Shown piece after piece: positions 1-11,170 of a DNA stretch of 64,000 nucleotides. Source of the DNA: Cunninghamia lanceolata (lineage: Eukaryota > Streptophyta > Pinopsida > Cupressales > Cupressaceae); contig BSBN01000047.1 of assembly GCA_027924645.1 (NCBI GenBank), forward strand, positions 1,364,001 through 1,428,000, written 5' to 3'. Each line of letters starts with the position of its first letter. The first letter of the stretch is position 1. The notes beneath the pieces are model-generated. The model was not told the origin of the DNA. It searched no databases and saw only the letters and a program-made list of their open reading frames with translations. The position numbers and the translations under genes are program-made.

Positions 1-139
1 TAATTTTTTATATTGATATATACACACACATACACTACTATTTATATATATAGTTATTTTTATTTTTTTAATATTAATATATATACACATACATTGATAT
101 ATTAATATATATTATTTGTTTTATTTTATAATAAACAAA

Positions 140-299
140 AGTTGGAGAATGAACTTTCTTTAATTATTTTAGACTTACTTTATTTTTTTCTTTTTTTACT
201 TTTTCTTTTTTGTTTCTATTATAATTATTATAAATCAATTAATTAAAAAACAAACTAAAGTAAAGTTTAAGAAAATAAAAGAAAGTTCATTCTCCAACT
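140..299. repeat. Foldback / inverted repeat (MITE-like hairpin)
   Basis: The 22 bases at 140-161 are the exact reverse complement of 278-299. The pairing continues imperfectly inward to about 187 and 248, giving arms of roughly 50 bases around a pyrimidine/AT-rich loop. No flanking target duplication is clear. It could be a degenerate miniature inverted-repeat transposon or a fortuitous AT-rich hairpin, and the perfect outer arms favour the former. Confidence 0.5.
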
Positions 300-428
300 C
301 TAACTTGCTATAAAAATTTAAATATTTTAATTATATTTAAATAAATATTTAACTCACATTTAACCCAACTTTTTACATAAACTTGCAAGGTTGTTAAAAT
401 AAATTATTTTTTAGAAAGTAAAAGAAAA

Positions 429-469
429 CATCTTTTGACAAAATAAAAGCATCTTTTGACAAAATAAAG
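429..469. repeat. Two-copy tandem repeat of about 21 bp
   Basis: The unit CATCTTTTGACAAAATAAA occurs twice back to back (429 and 450), and a degraded third start follows at 470. Confidence 0.6.
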
Positions 470-535
470 AATCTTTTATTTTTTAAAATGGATTAAAAAT
501 TTAATCATTAGGAGAGCTCAATGAAGGGGATATAA

Positions 536-1750
536 TCTTATATTACATAGTCCAAATGGAAGAACTTTGTAGGCAAAAGTTCCCCAAGAACAAGTGAAAG
601 TGGTTTTATCCTGATCTTCAAGTGCTACTTGGATTTGGTTATATCCACTGAACCCATCTAGGAAAGAAAAATACTTTCTCCCTACAAGGTTGTCCAACAC
701 TTGGTCAATGAATGGTAAGGGAAAGTAGTCCTTCTTTGTGGCTTTGTTTAGCTCTCTATAGTCAATACACACTCTCCACTTCCCATTCTTTTTAGGCACT
801 ATGACTAATGGTGAGACCCATTGACTATCTGAGACTGGATATATAAACCCTGCTTGCAGCAATTTTTCTATTTTAGTCTTGACAACGTCTTTTAAAGAAG
901 GATTCAATCTTCTCTCGGGTTGTCTGACAGGTTTGACATCTTCAGTGTATATATGATGAGTACAGATCTTAGGAGCGATGTCATTCATATCTTGGTATTC
1001 CCAAGCAAAAGCTGCTGAATGGGAAATTAGGAGTTTGAGAAGTGCTTCTTCCTATTTTTCTTCTAATTGGGTGTTGATATTCAGTGTTTTCCAAAGTAAA
1101 ATCATGACCTATTTTGTGATCTGATCCATTCGTGTAATCAATCCATATGCTGGAGTCATGGTATTGAGGGGGCAAGAATGTGGAAGCAACATGTGGAATG
1201 TGGCTAAGTCTCTGTAAAAGGTCTTTCCAAAAGGAATGATGTTTGCTAGGGTACAATGAGTAGAAGTGAGAAGTTTTCTCCTTGAATCTTGTGTTAGCTC
1301 TATTATATCCTCATTAATAAGAATGTGGGTGATATCTTCCATTTTATATAGTGGATTTCTTCTTCCAACTCACCCAAATGTTCTTTGATGGTAACCATAG
1401 CTACTGAGGCACTGTTTTCCATGTTATCAGGTTGATCTACCCATACTCTTCCTGAATAATGTATTGAGGGTTTAGCTAGACGATACAAAGATATTTTCTT
1501 CAAATCTATTCCATTAGAAATAACCATATCCCCAGTTTGACAATCAATAGATGCTACTATTGTAGCTAGCCATGGTCTTCCTAATATCAATGGATAAGCA
1601 TTTCATTGGTTTCTTGGTTCTAATATCAGAAAGTCTATTGGGAATTCCCATGATTCTATCACAACTGAAACATCAGTTATCACCCCTTTTAGAATAGCTA
1701 CTGACTGGTCAGCAAGTTGAAGGATTGTAGATGTGGATTGGATACATGTT
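536..1750 (-). pseudogene. Gypsy Z pol fragment: protease C-terminus and reverse transcriptase N-terminus
   Basis: Minus-strand frames encode the end of the retropepsin fold (the conserved LILGRPWLA block near 1555-1590), a linker, then a Ty3/gypsy reverse transcriptase. Recognisable RT landmarks are VSPLVIVPKKNGKWRVCIDYR, the YFPLPFIDQVLD block and the FLDGFSGYNQI block carrying the first catalytic aspartate. Homology stops just after LPFGLCN near 536, so the palm with the YxDD box, RNase H and integrase are absent. The linker between protease and RT (about 990-1300) is frame-disrupted. This is the left half of the gene split by E1; the right half is at 8745-11014. Confidence 0.85.
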
Positions 1751-1755
1751 AGGGT

Positions 1756-2992
1756 TGTTGCAAGTATGAGGTTAACCAGTGTTGTCATTGATGTCAACAT
1801 ACTCATATTGCATTGGTGAGAAGGATTGGATGAGTTGTGTGCTATTGTTATTGAGGAAATCAGTCTCCATCCGGAACAGTGAAGAACAATGATGAGAAGA
1901 AGGCAAAAGTACTGTATAGGTTGAGGATCAGAGGATGTGGATTAAAGTGTTTGTAGATATGAGTCTTAAGATGTTCCAGTTAAGATTTCAGAGGTCCACA
2001 TAAAGAACTGAAGAAGTTATGGTTGTTTGTGTGAAACCGGTTTCGGTAGGTGTTCAGAGGTGACAGATGGTCACAAAAAGGTCCGGTGTGATCCGGAATT
2101 GTATTTTCCTATTCTACAGATTGGAAGGAGTGTTTGGGATATCCTTGTGATGTATCATCTTGATTTGTGAATGGTTTGGAGGTCCGGAAGTACCTTTTGC
2201 ATTGTGATAGTGGCGACAGACTGTGTTCTTGAAGTTCCAGATGATGAAAAGAAGAATTCTGGTAAGCTGATGAAGTGCGGATGTTCCTAGTGATTCAGGG
2301 AAGGTTATGATGATTGTTGGATCATGTCCAGTTTGTGTTGGCGGTCCGCATTGAAGTTAGAGTTTGGATTTGATGTAATGACCACCTGCTGTTGGTGTTC
2401 TTCTGGAGACAGGCCGACCGGATGTTTACACGCCTTGCAAATGTTATTATGGATGTTTGCCGACTTAGATGATTGTTCCTAAGTCGATGTCTTGTATAAA
2501 TAAGGGTTTGTGAATTTAGTTTGAAGTGTGAATTGTGTGGATGAGTGTGGCATAGAAAAGAGAAGTATGAAAGGTAGAGGAAGGGTTTTTGGGCTTAAAT
2601 GGAACTGATCCGGACATGGTAAAGATGTCATTCTCTAGTTCAAGATTGTGATTCTTATCACTTTGTAGACAGTGTGTCTCTTTGTAGGTAGTGTGCCTCT
2701 TGTGAGCAGTGTGCTTGGGCTGTGAGCCCTAATTGGCAGGTGCCATCTTTTTCTTATTCTTCTAATAGAGAATAATCCTTGGGTTAATCACCCTGTGGTT
2801 TTTCCCTTAACCAGGTTTTCCACGTCAAAATCTTGGTGTTCAATGTGTTGATGTTTATCTGCTTTGATGTTTATGCTTTATGCTTTCATGGATGATTAAT
2901 TGCTATGCTAATGAATAACTAAGTGGATCTGAATGCTTGAATTGAAAGAAAGTTTAGGATAACTGATTCACCCCCCCTCTCAGTTATTAACA
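1756..2992 (+). repeat. 5' LTR of E1
   Basis: Starts TGTTGCAAGTATG and ends ...CAGTTATTAACA, and is colinear with 7507-8744. It holds a TATA box near 2495, an 8-bp inverted repeat just upstream, short AGTGTGCCTC-type repeats at about 2660-2740 and a GGTTTTCCACGT motif near 2814, before the C-rich end. Confidence 0.95.
2461..2503 (+). promoter_or_regulatory. E1 LTR core promoter: inverted repeat plus TATA box
   Basis: CGACTTAG (2461-2468) and its exact inverse CTAAGTCG (2479-2486) form a short palindrome ending 8 bases before TATAAATAA (2495-2503). The arrangement is retained in the 3' LTR, with the TATA box at 8247. A similar CTAAGT/ACTTA palindrome precedes the TATA-like tract in E2. Confidence 0.6.
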
Positions 2993-2994
2993 AT

Positions 2995-3007
2995 TGGTAT
3001 CAGAGCC
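2995..3007 (+). other. E1 primer-binding site (initiator tRNA-Met)
   Basis: TGGTATCAGAGCC begins two bases after the LTR end and matches the standard plant copia PBS complementary to the 3' end of tRNA-iMet. Confidence 0.9.
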
Positions 3008-3049
3008 AAGTTCCTCTGAAGAGAGCTTAACCGCTTGAGGAGATCCAGG

Positions 3050-4300
3050 ATGTCGTCATATAAGAAGGACAGTCCAAAGTTTGATGGAACCAACTTCACT
3101 CTCTGGAAAGGCCGCATGAAATGTCACTTGGAGTGTATGGGAAAGGCATACTTATCCATGGTCACAAAACCCTATGTACCTCCACAGGGTGGTCCGACAA
3201 CTCTGAATGAAATCACAGATGCTAAAAACAATCTGCGGACCAGAGAAGCTCTTCTAAGTGCTTTGACTGACTCAGAACTGTCAAATGTTATTGACCTACC
3301 AACTACATATGAGATCTGGGTTAAACTAGAACTTCTGCATGAAGGAGATGAGTTTGTTAAGAGTGCAAGATTGCAAAGTCTCAAAGGGAAATTTGAAAGA
3401 TTGAAAATGAGAGATGATGAAAATATCACTACCTTTATGCCAAGAGTAAATGAGCTGGTGTGTGGAATCAGGAATGCTGGTGGAACTTTGGATGAAAATG
3501 AGATTGTTTGCAAAATTCTAAGATCTCTTCCTGCTGCCTACAAAATTAAGGTTGCTGCCATTAATGAATTCAGAGCCCATACAACTATCACAAGAGAGCA
3601 ACTAGCTAGCAAACTAGCTGCATTTGAAATGACTAAGTTTGGAGATGATCACCCCAAGACTAAATCTGCATTCAAAGCCAGTGCCTATGTGAAAGGCAAA
3701 CAGAGATTTGATCTGGGAGAGAACTCTTCAAGGAAGCTGTCATGGTATGAACAAGCAAGGAAAGATATGGAAGAGGAAGAAGCAGAACTAGCTCAACTTG
3801 AAGCCCTCATTGCAAAAAGACTGCCAAGAGGATCCGGTTAGTATGAAGGAAAATTACCTTTTAAATGTTTCAACTGCAATAAGATTGGTCACTTTGCCTC
3901 AAGATGTCCGGAAATATCTACAAGGTCAAATTCTAACAGACAAAGGTTTCAAAAGAATTGTTATTATGTTCATGAAGAAGCTGATAATGAAGGAGTAACA
4001 GATGATGAATCAGAGATAGGAGACAAATCCAGAAATGAATGGGTGCTTATTGCTATCAAGGAAGAAGATCCAATATCTATCAATCATAAGGTTGAAGAAA
4101 GAGCTTTGGCTTCCCAAGTTTAAGAAAAGGATGAATGGGTTATTGACAGTGGATGCTCTCACCATATGACCGGTGACAAGAATAAGTTCTTAGAGTTGGA
4201 AAGATATGAAGGAGGAGTGGTAAAGTTTGGTGATAATTCAGCTGGTAGAATCAGAGGAAGAGGAACCATTTCTTTTAATGGAAGAAACAAAACTGGTAAT
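3050..4300 (+). pseudogene. E1 gag and protease (broken)
   Basis: From ATG 3050 one frame encodes a copia Gag capsid-like region rich in charged helices. TAG at 3839 interrupts it. The same frame continues into a CCHC zinc knuckle (CFNCNKIGHFASRC, 3866-3907), an acidic linker, a TAA at 4121, and the aspartic protease active site DSGCSHHMTG starting at 4145. Reading then fails near 4300 by frameshift, with the downstream frame picking up at 4303. In this family Gag packages the RNA and the protease cleaves the polyprotein. The single-frame layout through two stops implies recent point decay rather than original separate ORFs. Confidence 0.9.
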
Positions 4301-4302
4301 AT

Positions 4303-5487
4303 GTTGAAGATCTGAAGCACAATCTTCTCAGTGTTGGACAGTTGGTGGACAAAGGTTATGATCTCTGATTCAAAGATGGAAAATGCAGAATCTTAGAAAG
4401 ATCCAGAATAGAGATTGCATCCGGTACTCAAACTAAAGGTAATATCTTTCACTTGGTTGGTACTGATAAAAATTGAATGCTTGTTCAAGTTGATCAGAGC
4501 TGGTTATGGCATAGAAGGATGTGTCATGTTAATTTTGACAACATCATTAGGATAAGCAATACTCAGGCTGTTAGAGATCTTCCAAAATTGGTAAAACCTA
4601 CAAATGGCTTGTGTAAAGAATGTCAGCTAGGTAAACAGAGCATAGTTTCATTCAAAAGCGAAGATCAGTCCTCTACCGGATTATTGGAATTAGTTCATAC
4701 TGATCTATGTGGTCCGACAAGAGTCAAGAGTATGCAAGGTGATAGATACTTCATGTTACTAATTGATGATTATTCCCAGATAATGTGGGTCACCTTTCTG
4801 AAAGAGAAGTCAAAAGCCTTTGAAAAGTTCAAAATCTTCAAAGCTATGGTAGAAAATCAAACCAGATTAAAACTGAAGTGTCTGAGGTCTGATAGAGCTA
4901 GTGAATTCACATCCAGTGAGTTCATAGATTTCTGTGAGAAGCATGGTATAAAGAGACAGTTGTCTGCTCCTAGGACTCCACAACAGAATGGAGTAGTTGA
5001 GAGAAAGAACCGGACCATCTAGGAAGCTACCAGGACAATGATGTTGGAAGCAAATGTTCCTCAGATGTTTTGGAGAGAAGCTATCAGCACTACAGTCTAC
5101 ACCCTCAATCGAGTTCAAATTAGAAACAATACCGGTAAGACCCCCTATGAACTTTGGTTTGGCATCACTCCTACTGTGAGATATTTCAGAGTATTTGGTA
5201 GCAAGTGTTATATTAAAAGAGATGTAGATCTAGGGAAGTTTGATGCTAGAAGTGATGAAGGAATTTTCTTGGGTTACTCCACTCAAAGCAAAGCATACCG
5301 GTGTTACAATAAGAGACTGAGAAAGATGATAGAAAGTACTAATGTGAAAGTTGATGAAGGAATTGAGAAGCCCTCAAGATTTTATGAGTTTGATGAAGAT
5401 GATCAAGATGGTGTTCAGGTTCAAGGAGCTCAATCCTCCTCGGTAAGTCAGAGTCAGACTGATCCGGTAATTAGGAAGAAGAGATAG
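4303..5487 (+). pseudogene. E1 integrase region (broken)
   Basis: The frame after the 4300 shift carries the GAG-pre-integrase region and the HHCC zinc-binding motif (WHRRMCH ... CKEC). The catalytic core follows, with aspartates in HTDLCGP and LRSDRASEF and glutamate in NGVVERKN. The last two are 35 residues apart, the usual D(35)E spacing. TGA codons fall at about 4364 and 4474, and TAG at 5020 directly after the DDE glutamate block. The same frame continues into the integrase C-terminal part (GIFLGYS motif) and ends at TAG 5485, where the reading frame shifts to that of the reverse transcriptase. Confidence 0.9.
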
Positions 5488-5489
5488 GT

Positions 5490-7193
5490 CTGAATGAGCA
5501 TGATCAAGAAGCAGCAGTGCAAGATACTCCCAAAATTCCAAGGTATGTAAGACTGAACCACTCTGAAGATCTGATCATAGGTGACAGAAGCAAAGGTGTG
5601 CAAACTAGAAGGAATGTTGCTCAAAATCCGGATGAATGTTGTCTGATTTCAAAGATTGAACCTAAGACAATAAATGAAGCCTGCAATGATGAAAATTGGA
5701 CCAAAGCTATGGAAGAAGAGTTGATGCAAATTGAGAAAAGTCACACTTGGGATCTTGTTTCCAGACCTAGTAACAAGAATGTGATTGGAACCAAATGGGT
5801 CTTCCGGAACAAACTAAATGAAGATGGTGAAGTAATCAGAAATAAAGCTAGATTAGTCTGCAAAGGCTACTCTCAAATAGAAGGGATTGATTTTGATGAA
5901 ACTTTTGCTCCAGTGGCAAGAATTGAAGCAGTCAGACTATTTCTTGCATTTGCTGCCTTCAAAGATTTCAAAGTGTATCAGATGGAAGTAAAATCTACTT
6001 TTTTGAATGGTGATCTAGAAGAAGAGGTGTACATTGATCAACCAGATGGATTTTAGTTATCTGAGCATGGTGATATGGTCTACAAATTGAAGAAGGCACT
6101 ATATGGTCTAAAGCAAGCTCCAAGAGCATGGTATGAAAGGCTGGACAAACATCTTTTGAAGATTGGTTTCAATAAAGGTACTGCTGATAGTAATCTATAT
6201 TTCAAAATTGATCATGAAAACATCTTGATTGTTGAAGTATTTGTAGATGATATTATTTTTGGGGGAAGAGACAGTATGTGTCAAACTTTTGCAAACCAAA
6301 TGAAAAGTGAGTTTGAAATGTCAATGCTCGGTGAAATGAATTTCTTCTTGGGTCTACAAATCACTTAGACAAAGAAAGGAATCTTTATCTCTCAGACCAA
6401 GTATGTGAAAGAACTATTGAAGAAATTTGGAATGGAAGATTCAAAGCCAATGAACACTCCTATGGCTACCAGATGTAAGTTGAGTAAAGATGATGACTCT
6501 CCTAAGACAGATCAGACAAAGTACAGATCAATGATTGGTGGATTATTGTATCTCACTCAGACTAGACCGGATATAATGCAGGCAGTTGGTCTTGTCGCAA
6601 GATTTCAGGCTGATTCCAGAGAATCTCATGTTATGGCAATCAAAAGAATTTTTAGGTACTTGAAAGGAACAGTTGAGTATGGTCTATGGTATCCCAGAGA
6701 TCATGACTTCTCTCGTCATGCATACACAGATGCAGATTGGGCAGGAGATGTGGATGATAGGAAGAGTACAAGTGGAGGAGCTTTCTTTTTGGGAAAAAGG
6801 TTGGTTTCCTAGCTAAGCAAGAAACAAGATGCAATATCTCTGTCTACAACAGAAGCAAAATATATTGCAGCAGCAGGTAGTTGCACTCAACTTTTGTGGA
6901 TGAAACAAATGCTAAGAGATATTCAAGTAGAATATGAGGAGCCTATCACAATTTTCTGTGATAATTCAAGTGTAATAAATGTTTCTAAGAATCCAGTATT
7001 GCATTCTAAGACCAAGCATATATCTATCAAATTTCATTTTCTGAGAGAACAAGTGAATAAAGGTGAAGTCAGGTTGGAGTATGTGCCCTCCAAGGATCAG
7101 CTTGCAGATATTTTTACTAAACCTCTTCCCAAGGACTCTTTTGAGTATCTCAGGGAGAAGTTAGGGATCATGGCCCCTCCGGTGATGCATTAA
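5490..7193 (+). pseudogene. E1 reverse transcriptase and RNase H (broken)
   Basis: One frame from about 5490 to the stop at 7191-7193 encodes the copia reverse transcriptase and RNase H. RT landmarks are [34 protein letters not shown], the LKKALYGLKQAPRAWY block and the catalytic FVDDIIFG box. RNase H has TDADWAGD, the TEAKYIAA block and the final YVPSKDQLADIFTKPL block. TAG stops at 6054, 6366 and 6810 interrupt it in frame. At least 6366 (CAG to TAG) and 6810 (TGG to TAG after TCC) fit CHG-context deamination. The normal C-terminus is present, so the gene was full length before decay. Confidence 0.93.
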
Positions 7194-7270
7194 GATGCAC
7201 TGTTGTGCATCAGTCCGGTGGATATCACAGACATATCTTGTGATCTAGATTGATGTTGTGGAGCTGCTAC

Positions 7271-7506
7271 TAAGGGGGAGCAGCTAGTATGATTTTGATG
7301 TGTTGGAATTGTAAGTATGAGCCCTTTTCCATTGATGTCAATGGGGGAGAGAAGATATGTGAAAAACAAGTAGTTGATGATCAAAGGGGGAGCAGTAAAG
7401 GAAGAGAAGACATGTTGCTAATAGGGGGAGCTGTGACAGAAAGGAGAAATTCTTGTCTTGATGGTTTTTCACATCATATGTTGCCATCAATGACAAAGGG
7501 GGAGAT
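7271..7506 (+). other. E1 3' untranslated region with repeated polypurine tracts
   Basis: Between pol and the 3' LTR, GGGGGAG purine tracts occur near 7274, 7343, 7386, 7424 and 7498. The last (AAAGGGGGAGAT) abuts the LTR and is the functional PPT position. Multiple PPT-like copies are a known trait of Sireviruses. Confidence 0.7.
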
Positions 7507-8744
7507 TGTTGCAAGTATGAGGTTAACCAGTGTTGTCATTGATGTCAACATACTCATATTGCATTGGTAAGAAGGATTGGATGAGTTGTGTGCTGTTGTT
7601 ATTGAGGAAAACAGTCTCCATCCAGAACAGTGAAGAACAGTGATGAGAAGAAGGCAAAAGTACTGTATAGGTTGAGGATCAGAGGATGCGGATTAAAGGG
7701 TTTGTAGATATGAGTCTTGAGATGTTCCAGTTAAGATTTCAGAGGTCCGCATAAAGAACTAAAGAAGTTATGGTTGTTTGTGTGAAACCAGTTCTGGTAG
7801 GTGTTCAGAGGTGACAGAGGGTCACAAAAAGGTCCGGTGTGATCCGAAATTATATTTTCCTATTCTGTGGATTGGAAGGAGTGTTTGGGATATCCTTGTG
7901 ATGTATCATCTTGATTTGTGAATGGTTTGGAGGTCCGGAAGTACCTTTTGCATTGTGACAGTGGCGATAGACTGTGTTCTTGAAGTTCTGGATGATGAAG
8001 AGAAGAATTCCAGTAAGCTGATGAAGTGCCGATGTTCCTGGTGATTCAGGGAAGGTTATGATGATCGTTGGATCATGTCCAGTTTGTGTTGGCGGTCTGC
8101 ATTGAACTTAGAGTTTGGATTTGATGTAATGACCACCTGTTGTTGGTGTTCTTCCGGAGACAGGCCGACCGGATGTTTTACACGCCTTGCGAATGTTATT
8201 ATGGATGTTTGTCGACTTAGATGATTGTTCCTAAGTCGATGTCTTGTATAAATAAGGGTTTGTGAATTTAGTTTGAAGTGTGAATTGTGTGGATGAGTGT
8301 TGCATAGCGAAGAGAAGTGCGAAAGGCAGAGGAAGGGTTTTTAGGCTTAAATGGAACTGATCCGGACATGGTAAAGATGTCATTCTCTAGTTCAAGATTG
8401 TGATTCTTAACACTCTGTAGACAGTGTGTCTCTTTGTAGGCAATGTGCCTCTTGTGAGTAGTGTGCTCGAGCTGTGAGCCCTAACTGGCAGGTGCCATCT
8501 TTTTCTTATTCTTCTAACAGAGAATAATCCTTGGGTTAATCATCCCATGGTTTTTCCCTTAACCAGGTTTTCCATGTCAAAATCTTGGTGTTCAATGTGT
8601 TGATGTTTATCTGCTCTGATGTTTATGCTTTATGCTTTCATGGATGATTAATTGCTATGCTAATGAATAACTAAGTGGATCTGAATGTTTGAATTGAAAG
8701 AAAGTTTAGGATAATTGATTCACCCCCCCTCTCAGTTATCAACA
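7507..8744 (+). repeat. 3' LTR of E1
   Basis: Colinear with 1756-2992 apart from about 55-60 substitutions and a 1-bp indel (GTTTTACA here, GTTTACA in the 5' copy). It ends ...CAGTTATCAACA and is followed by AGGGC. Confidence 0.95.
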
Positions 8745-11014
8745 AGGGCTAATTTGTCCATTGTATGAACTGTCATTACATTTATTGCTACTCCCAAATC
8801 AACCAAAATATTTGAAATTTCTACCCTTGAGATGTAAACAGTTATGAAAGGATTCCCAAGATCTCCATATTTTGGGAGGAGCATTTCTCCCATTAAGAGG
8901 TCTACTACCTTTCCTTCCACCTGGATGGTAGAAGGAAAGTTTTTCTTCCTGCCCTGGGTCTTAACACAATGTTGTTTGATGAATTGGTTTAGTTCAGGCA
9001 CATCCCTAATTGCCTGTAGGAGCGGAATTTCAATATTCAATTGTCTGATTTCTTGTAAAAGTTCTGATTCCAGGGTAGATTGGACTTGTTTTTGTAAGAC
9101 CTTTTTCTGAGGAACATGTTGTTTGAGCCGTTCTGCGTATGGTGCTAGTTTTTCTATCTCCCAAGCATCTCTGGAGTTCTTATCATAAATGTTTCCAAGG
9201 GTGTTCTCCGGAGTCATTCTTTTAGGAGGAACTCCAGAGTTATCCAAGGATGATTCTTTTAGCATTGTTTTTATAGTAATCTCCTCTAGAATCTAAGTGG
9301 ATATATTTTCAGGTTCCTCATCATTGGTTACTTCAATTATAGTTGGAGGAGATGGTCTTGGAAGTGCTTTCTCAGAACGCAACTGGAGGTTATTGGAATA
9401 TATGGCATTAATACTAGCCATGTTTTCTTGTTATGTCATATAAACAACTGCTCCCTGCTTATTCCATGGGTTTGGTATAGGTTGAGTTGGTAAGGGTGGT
9501 TGGCTAACTGGTTCATTTTGTGATTGTCCTTGTGTGTTGGGGGGTCTAGTTAGCAATGCTTATTGTTGAGGTTGGAAATGTTGACATTGTCCCTAGTATT
9601 GTTGATTATATCCCTGTTGAGGACCCTAATGAGGCTGCATGTATTTTGATCCAAACTATTGTGGCCATTGTTGATTTCCCAAGGGCTGATTTTACCAATG
9701 TTGGTTCTGCCATTGTTGGTTTGGCCAATCTTGTGGTCCCCAAGGAGGATTATTCTGAGGCCCATGCCAAGTTGGATTCCATTGATTATTTCCCCAATTA
9801 GAAGGACCCCTATAAGAAGCCTGGTTTGGATACTGATTATAAGGGAAATTCTCAGCTTGTTTTTGTCCTACATAGTTCAACTCCTCCTCTATAATGGCAT
9901 TCTTTTTACTTAGCCTTTTTAAGGCTGGGAGTTGATCACACTGACTGGTAGGATGTTCCCTATCATAGATCTGATAGATCTCCAATTTATCCAAAGGGCA
10001 TTCTCTCAATAGATGTTTGTTTCTACACCTAGGAAAATAGATGGAGAGTGGTTTAGTTGTTTTGTCTTGATCATTTCTTCTAGTTTTTTCCTGAATCCCA
10101 TCTAATGTGGTATTCAGTTGGACTAGAATATCTATTTTCATATTTGCAATCTCTTCCATTAACTGTCCTATTTCATTCTTCCCTTTGAAGGATTTGGGTG
10201 TTCTCACTCCATCTTGGGTTCTAAAATAGTTCCTGCAGAGTTCTTCTATAGTAGGCATATCCATTTTATTGATATTCCCTTTTCCTATTAGATCCAGTGC
10301 CTGTTTTGATTCTTTCTCTAATCCTTTTACAAACAAGGTTCTGGCCAAAGAGTGATTTACAAGGTTGCCATACCTTCTCAAAGCAAAGTTGAACCTATCC
10401 ACATAATCCTCTAAGGTCTCTTCCTCTCTCTATTTAATTTTGAATAATTCCTCATTTTTATCACTGACTCTACAATAGTCCTGGTATTTTCCCAAGAATT
10501 CTATCTCCATCTGATCCCAAGAATGGATGGAGTTTTGGGGCAAACCCATGAACCATCTCATTGCAGAATCATTCAGATTTGAGGGGAACAGTTTGAGTTT
10601 TTGATTATCTAATCCATAATTGTAAGTCTAGCATACCACTTTGAATGCAAACAAAAACTGATCTGGATCCTCACAAGCAAGACCCCTAAAATTTGGCAAG
10701 TGTGCAGGTGAAATATTTTTCATAGGGGCATTATCTCTAGCAGCCAGAATAATGGGATATGAGAAGGTTCTTGGACCCTGATTTTCCTCCTCTTCATGAT
10801 TATCATCCATGTCTGATACTGGTTCTTCTCCTTGAGATTCAGTGTGAGGTTCTAAGGAATTAGTTTCTATCAAAGGATTTGCCTGGAATTTCTGTTGCAA
10901 TTCCTGGATATATTCAGCGAGTGGAGGACTTGGAGGGTTTAAGGGATTATTGAATTGAGGTGCAGTTCCCAAGGTAGGTTCTAGGTGTCTCTCTTCAACA
11001 AGATCTTGTGCCAC
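8745..11014 (-). pseudogene. Gypsy Z gag and protease N-terminus (broken)
   Basis: The minus-strand frame from ATG 11014 encodes an acidic N-terminus, a gypsy Gag capsid region (about 10690-10200), degenerate CCHC-type knuckles (RCRNKHLLREC near 10000-10040) and a Q/N/W/P-rich linker (about 9500-9850). A helical region and the start of a retropepsin follow, with a degraded active site (ILVDLGVAINVM, near 8790; the canonical third residue is lost). TAG stops at 10626-10628 and 10430-10432 are in an otherwise continuous Gag frame. The glutamine-rich linker has several stops at likely former glutamine codons. The gene is cut at 8745 by E1 and resumes at 1750. Confidence 0.85.
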
Positions 11015-11143
11015 CCCACTGCTTTCTCCTATAGTTTGTTGATGGGGTGTCTATTTTATGTATCTTCCTTTTGAATCCCTAGCTCTAACCATACATATTC
11101 AATCTACCCTAAAACTATTTAACTAAGTTTCCCTAATTAACAC

Positions 11144-11170
11144 AGAGATCCCCATCAACAGCGCCAAAAA
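11144..11170 (-). other. Gypsy Z primer-binding site
   Basis: On the minus strand TGGCGCTGTTGATGGGGATC lies within a few bases of the LTR end. It resembles the TGGCGCCGTTGCCGGGGA site used by Athila/Tat-type gypsy elements, with a few substitutions. Confidence 0.7.

Larger units (their letters stand above)
1..535. other. AT-rich non-coding sequence left of the truncated gypsy element
   Basis: Very AT-rich DNA with TATATA/CACACA-type low complexity in the first 120 bases. A foldback lies at 140-299 and a short direct repeat at 429-469. No coding signal is visible on either strand. Gypsy reverse-transcriptase homology stops near 536, just past the LPFGLCN motif, so this point is a truncation or rearrangement junction. 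Confidence 0.6.
1756..8744 (+). mobile_element. Complete but inactive Ty1/copia (Sirevirus-like) retrotransposon E1
   Basis: A 6,989-bp element with two LTRs (1756-2992 and 7507-8744), a PBS complementary to initiator tRNA-Met directly after the 5' LTR, gag-protease-integrase-RT-RNase H in copia order, and a polypurine tract abutting the 3' LTR. LTR ends are TG...CA and the flanking pentamers are AGGGT/AGGGC. By eye the LTRs differ at roughly 55-60 of about 1,237 positions (about 4.7 percent), mostly transitions, so the insertion is not recent. Pol sequence similarity to SIRE-type elements and the repeated polypurine tracts suggest the Sirevirus lineage. Several nonsense codons and at least two frameshifts inactivate it. 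Confidence 0.95.

Noticed and set aside
3172..3513. Long open frame antisense to E1 gag
   Set aside because: Shadow of the gag frame on the other strand; no family resemblance.
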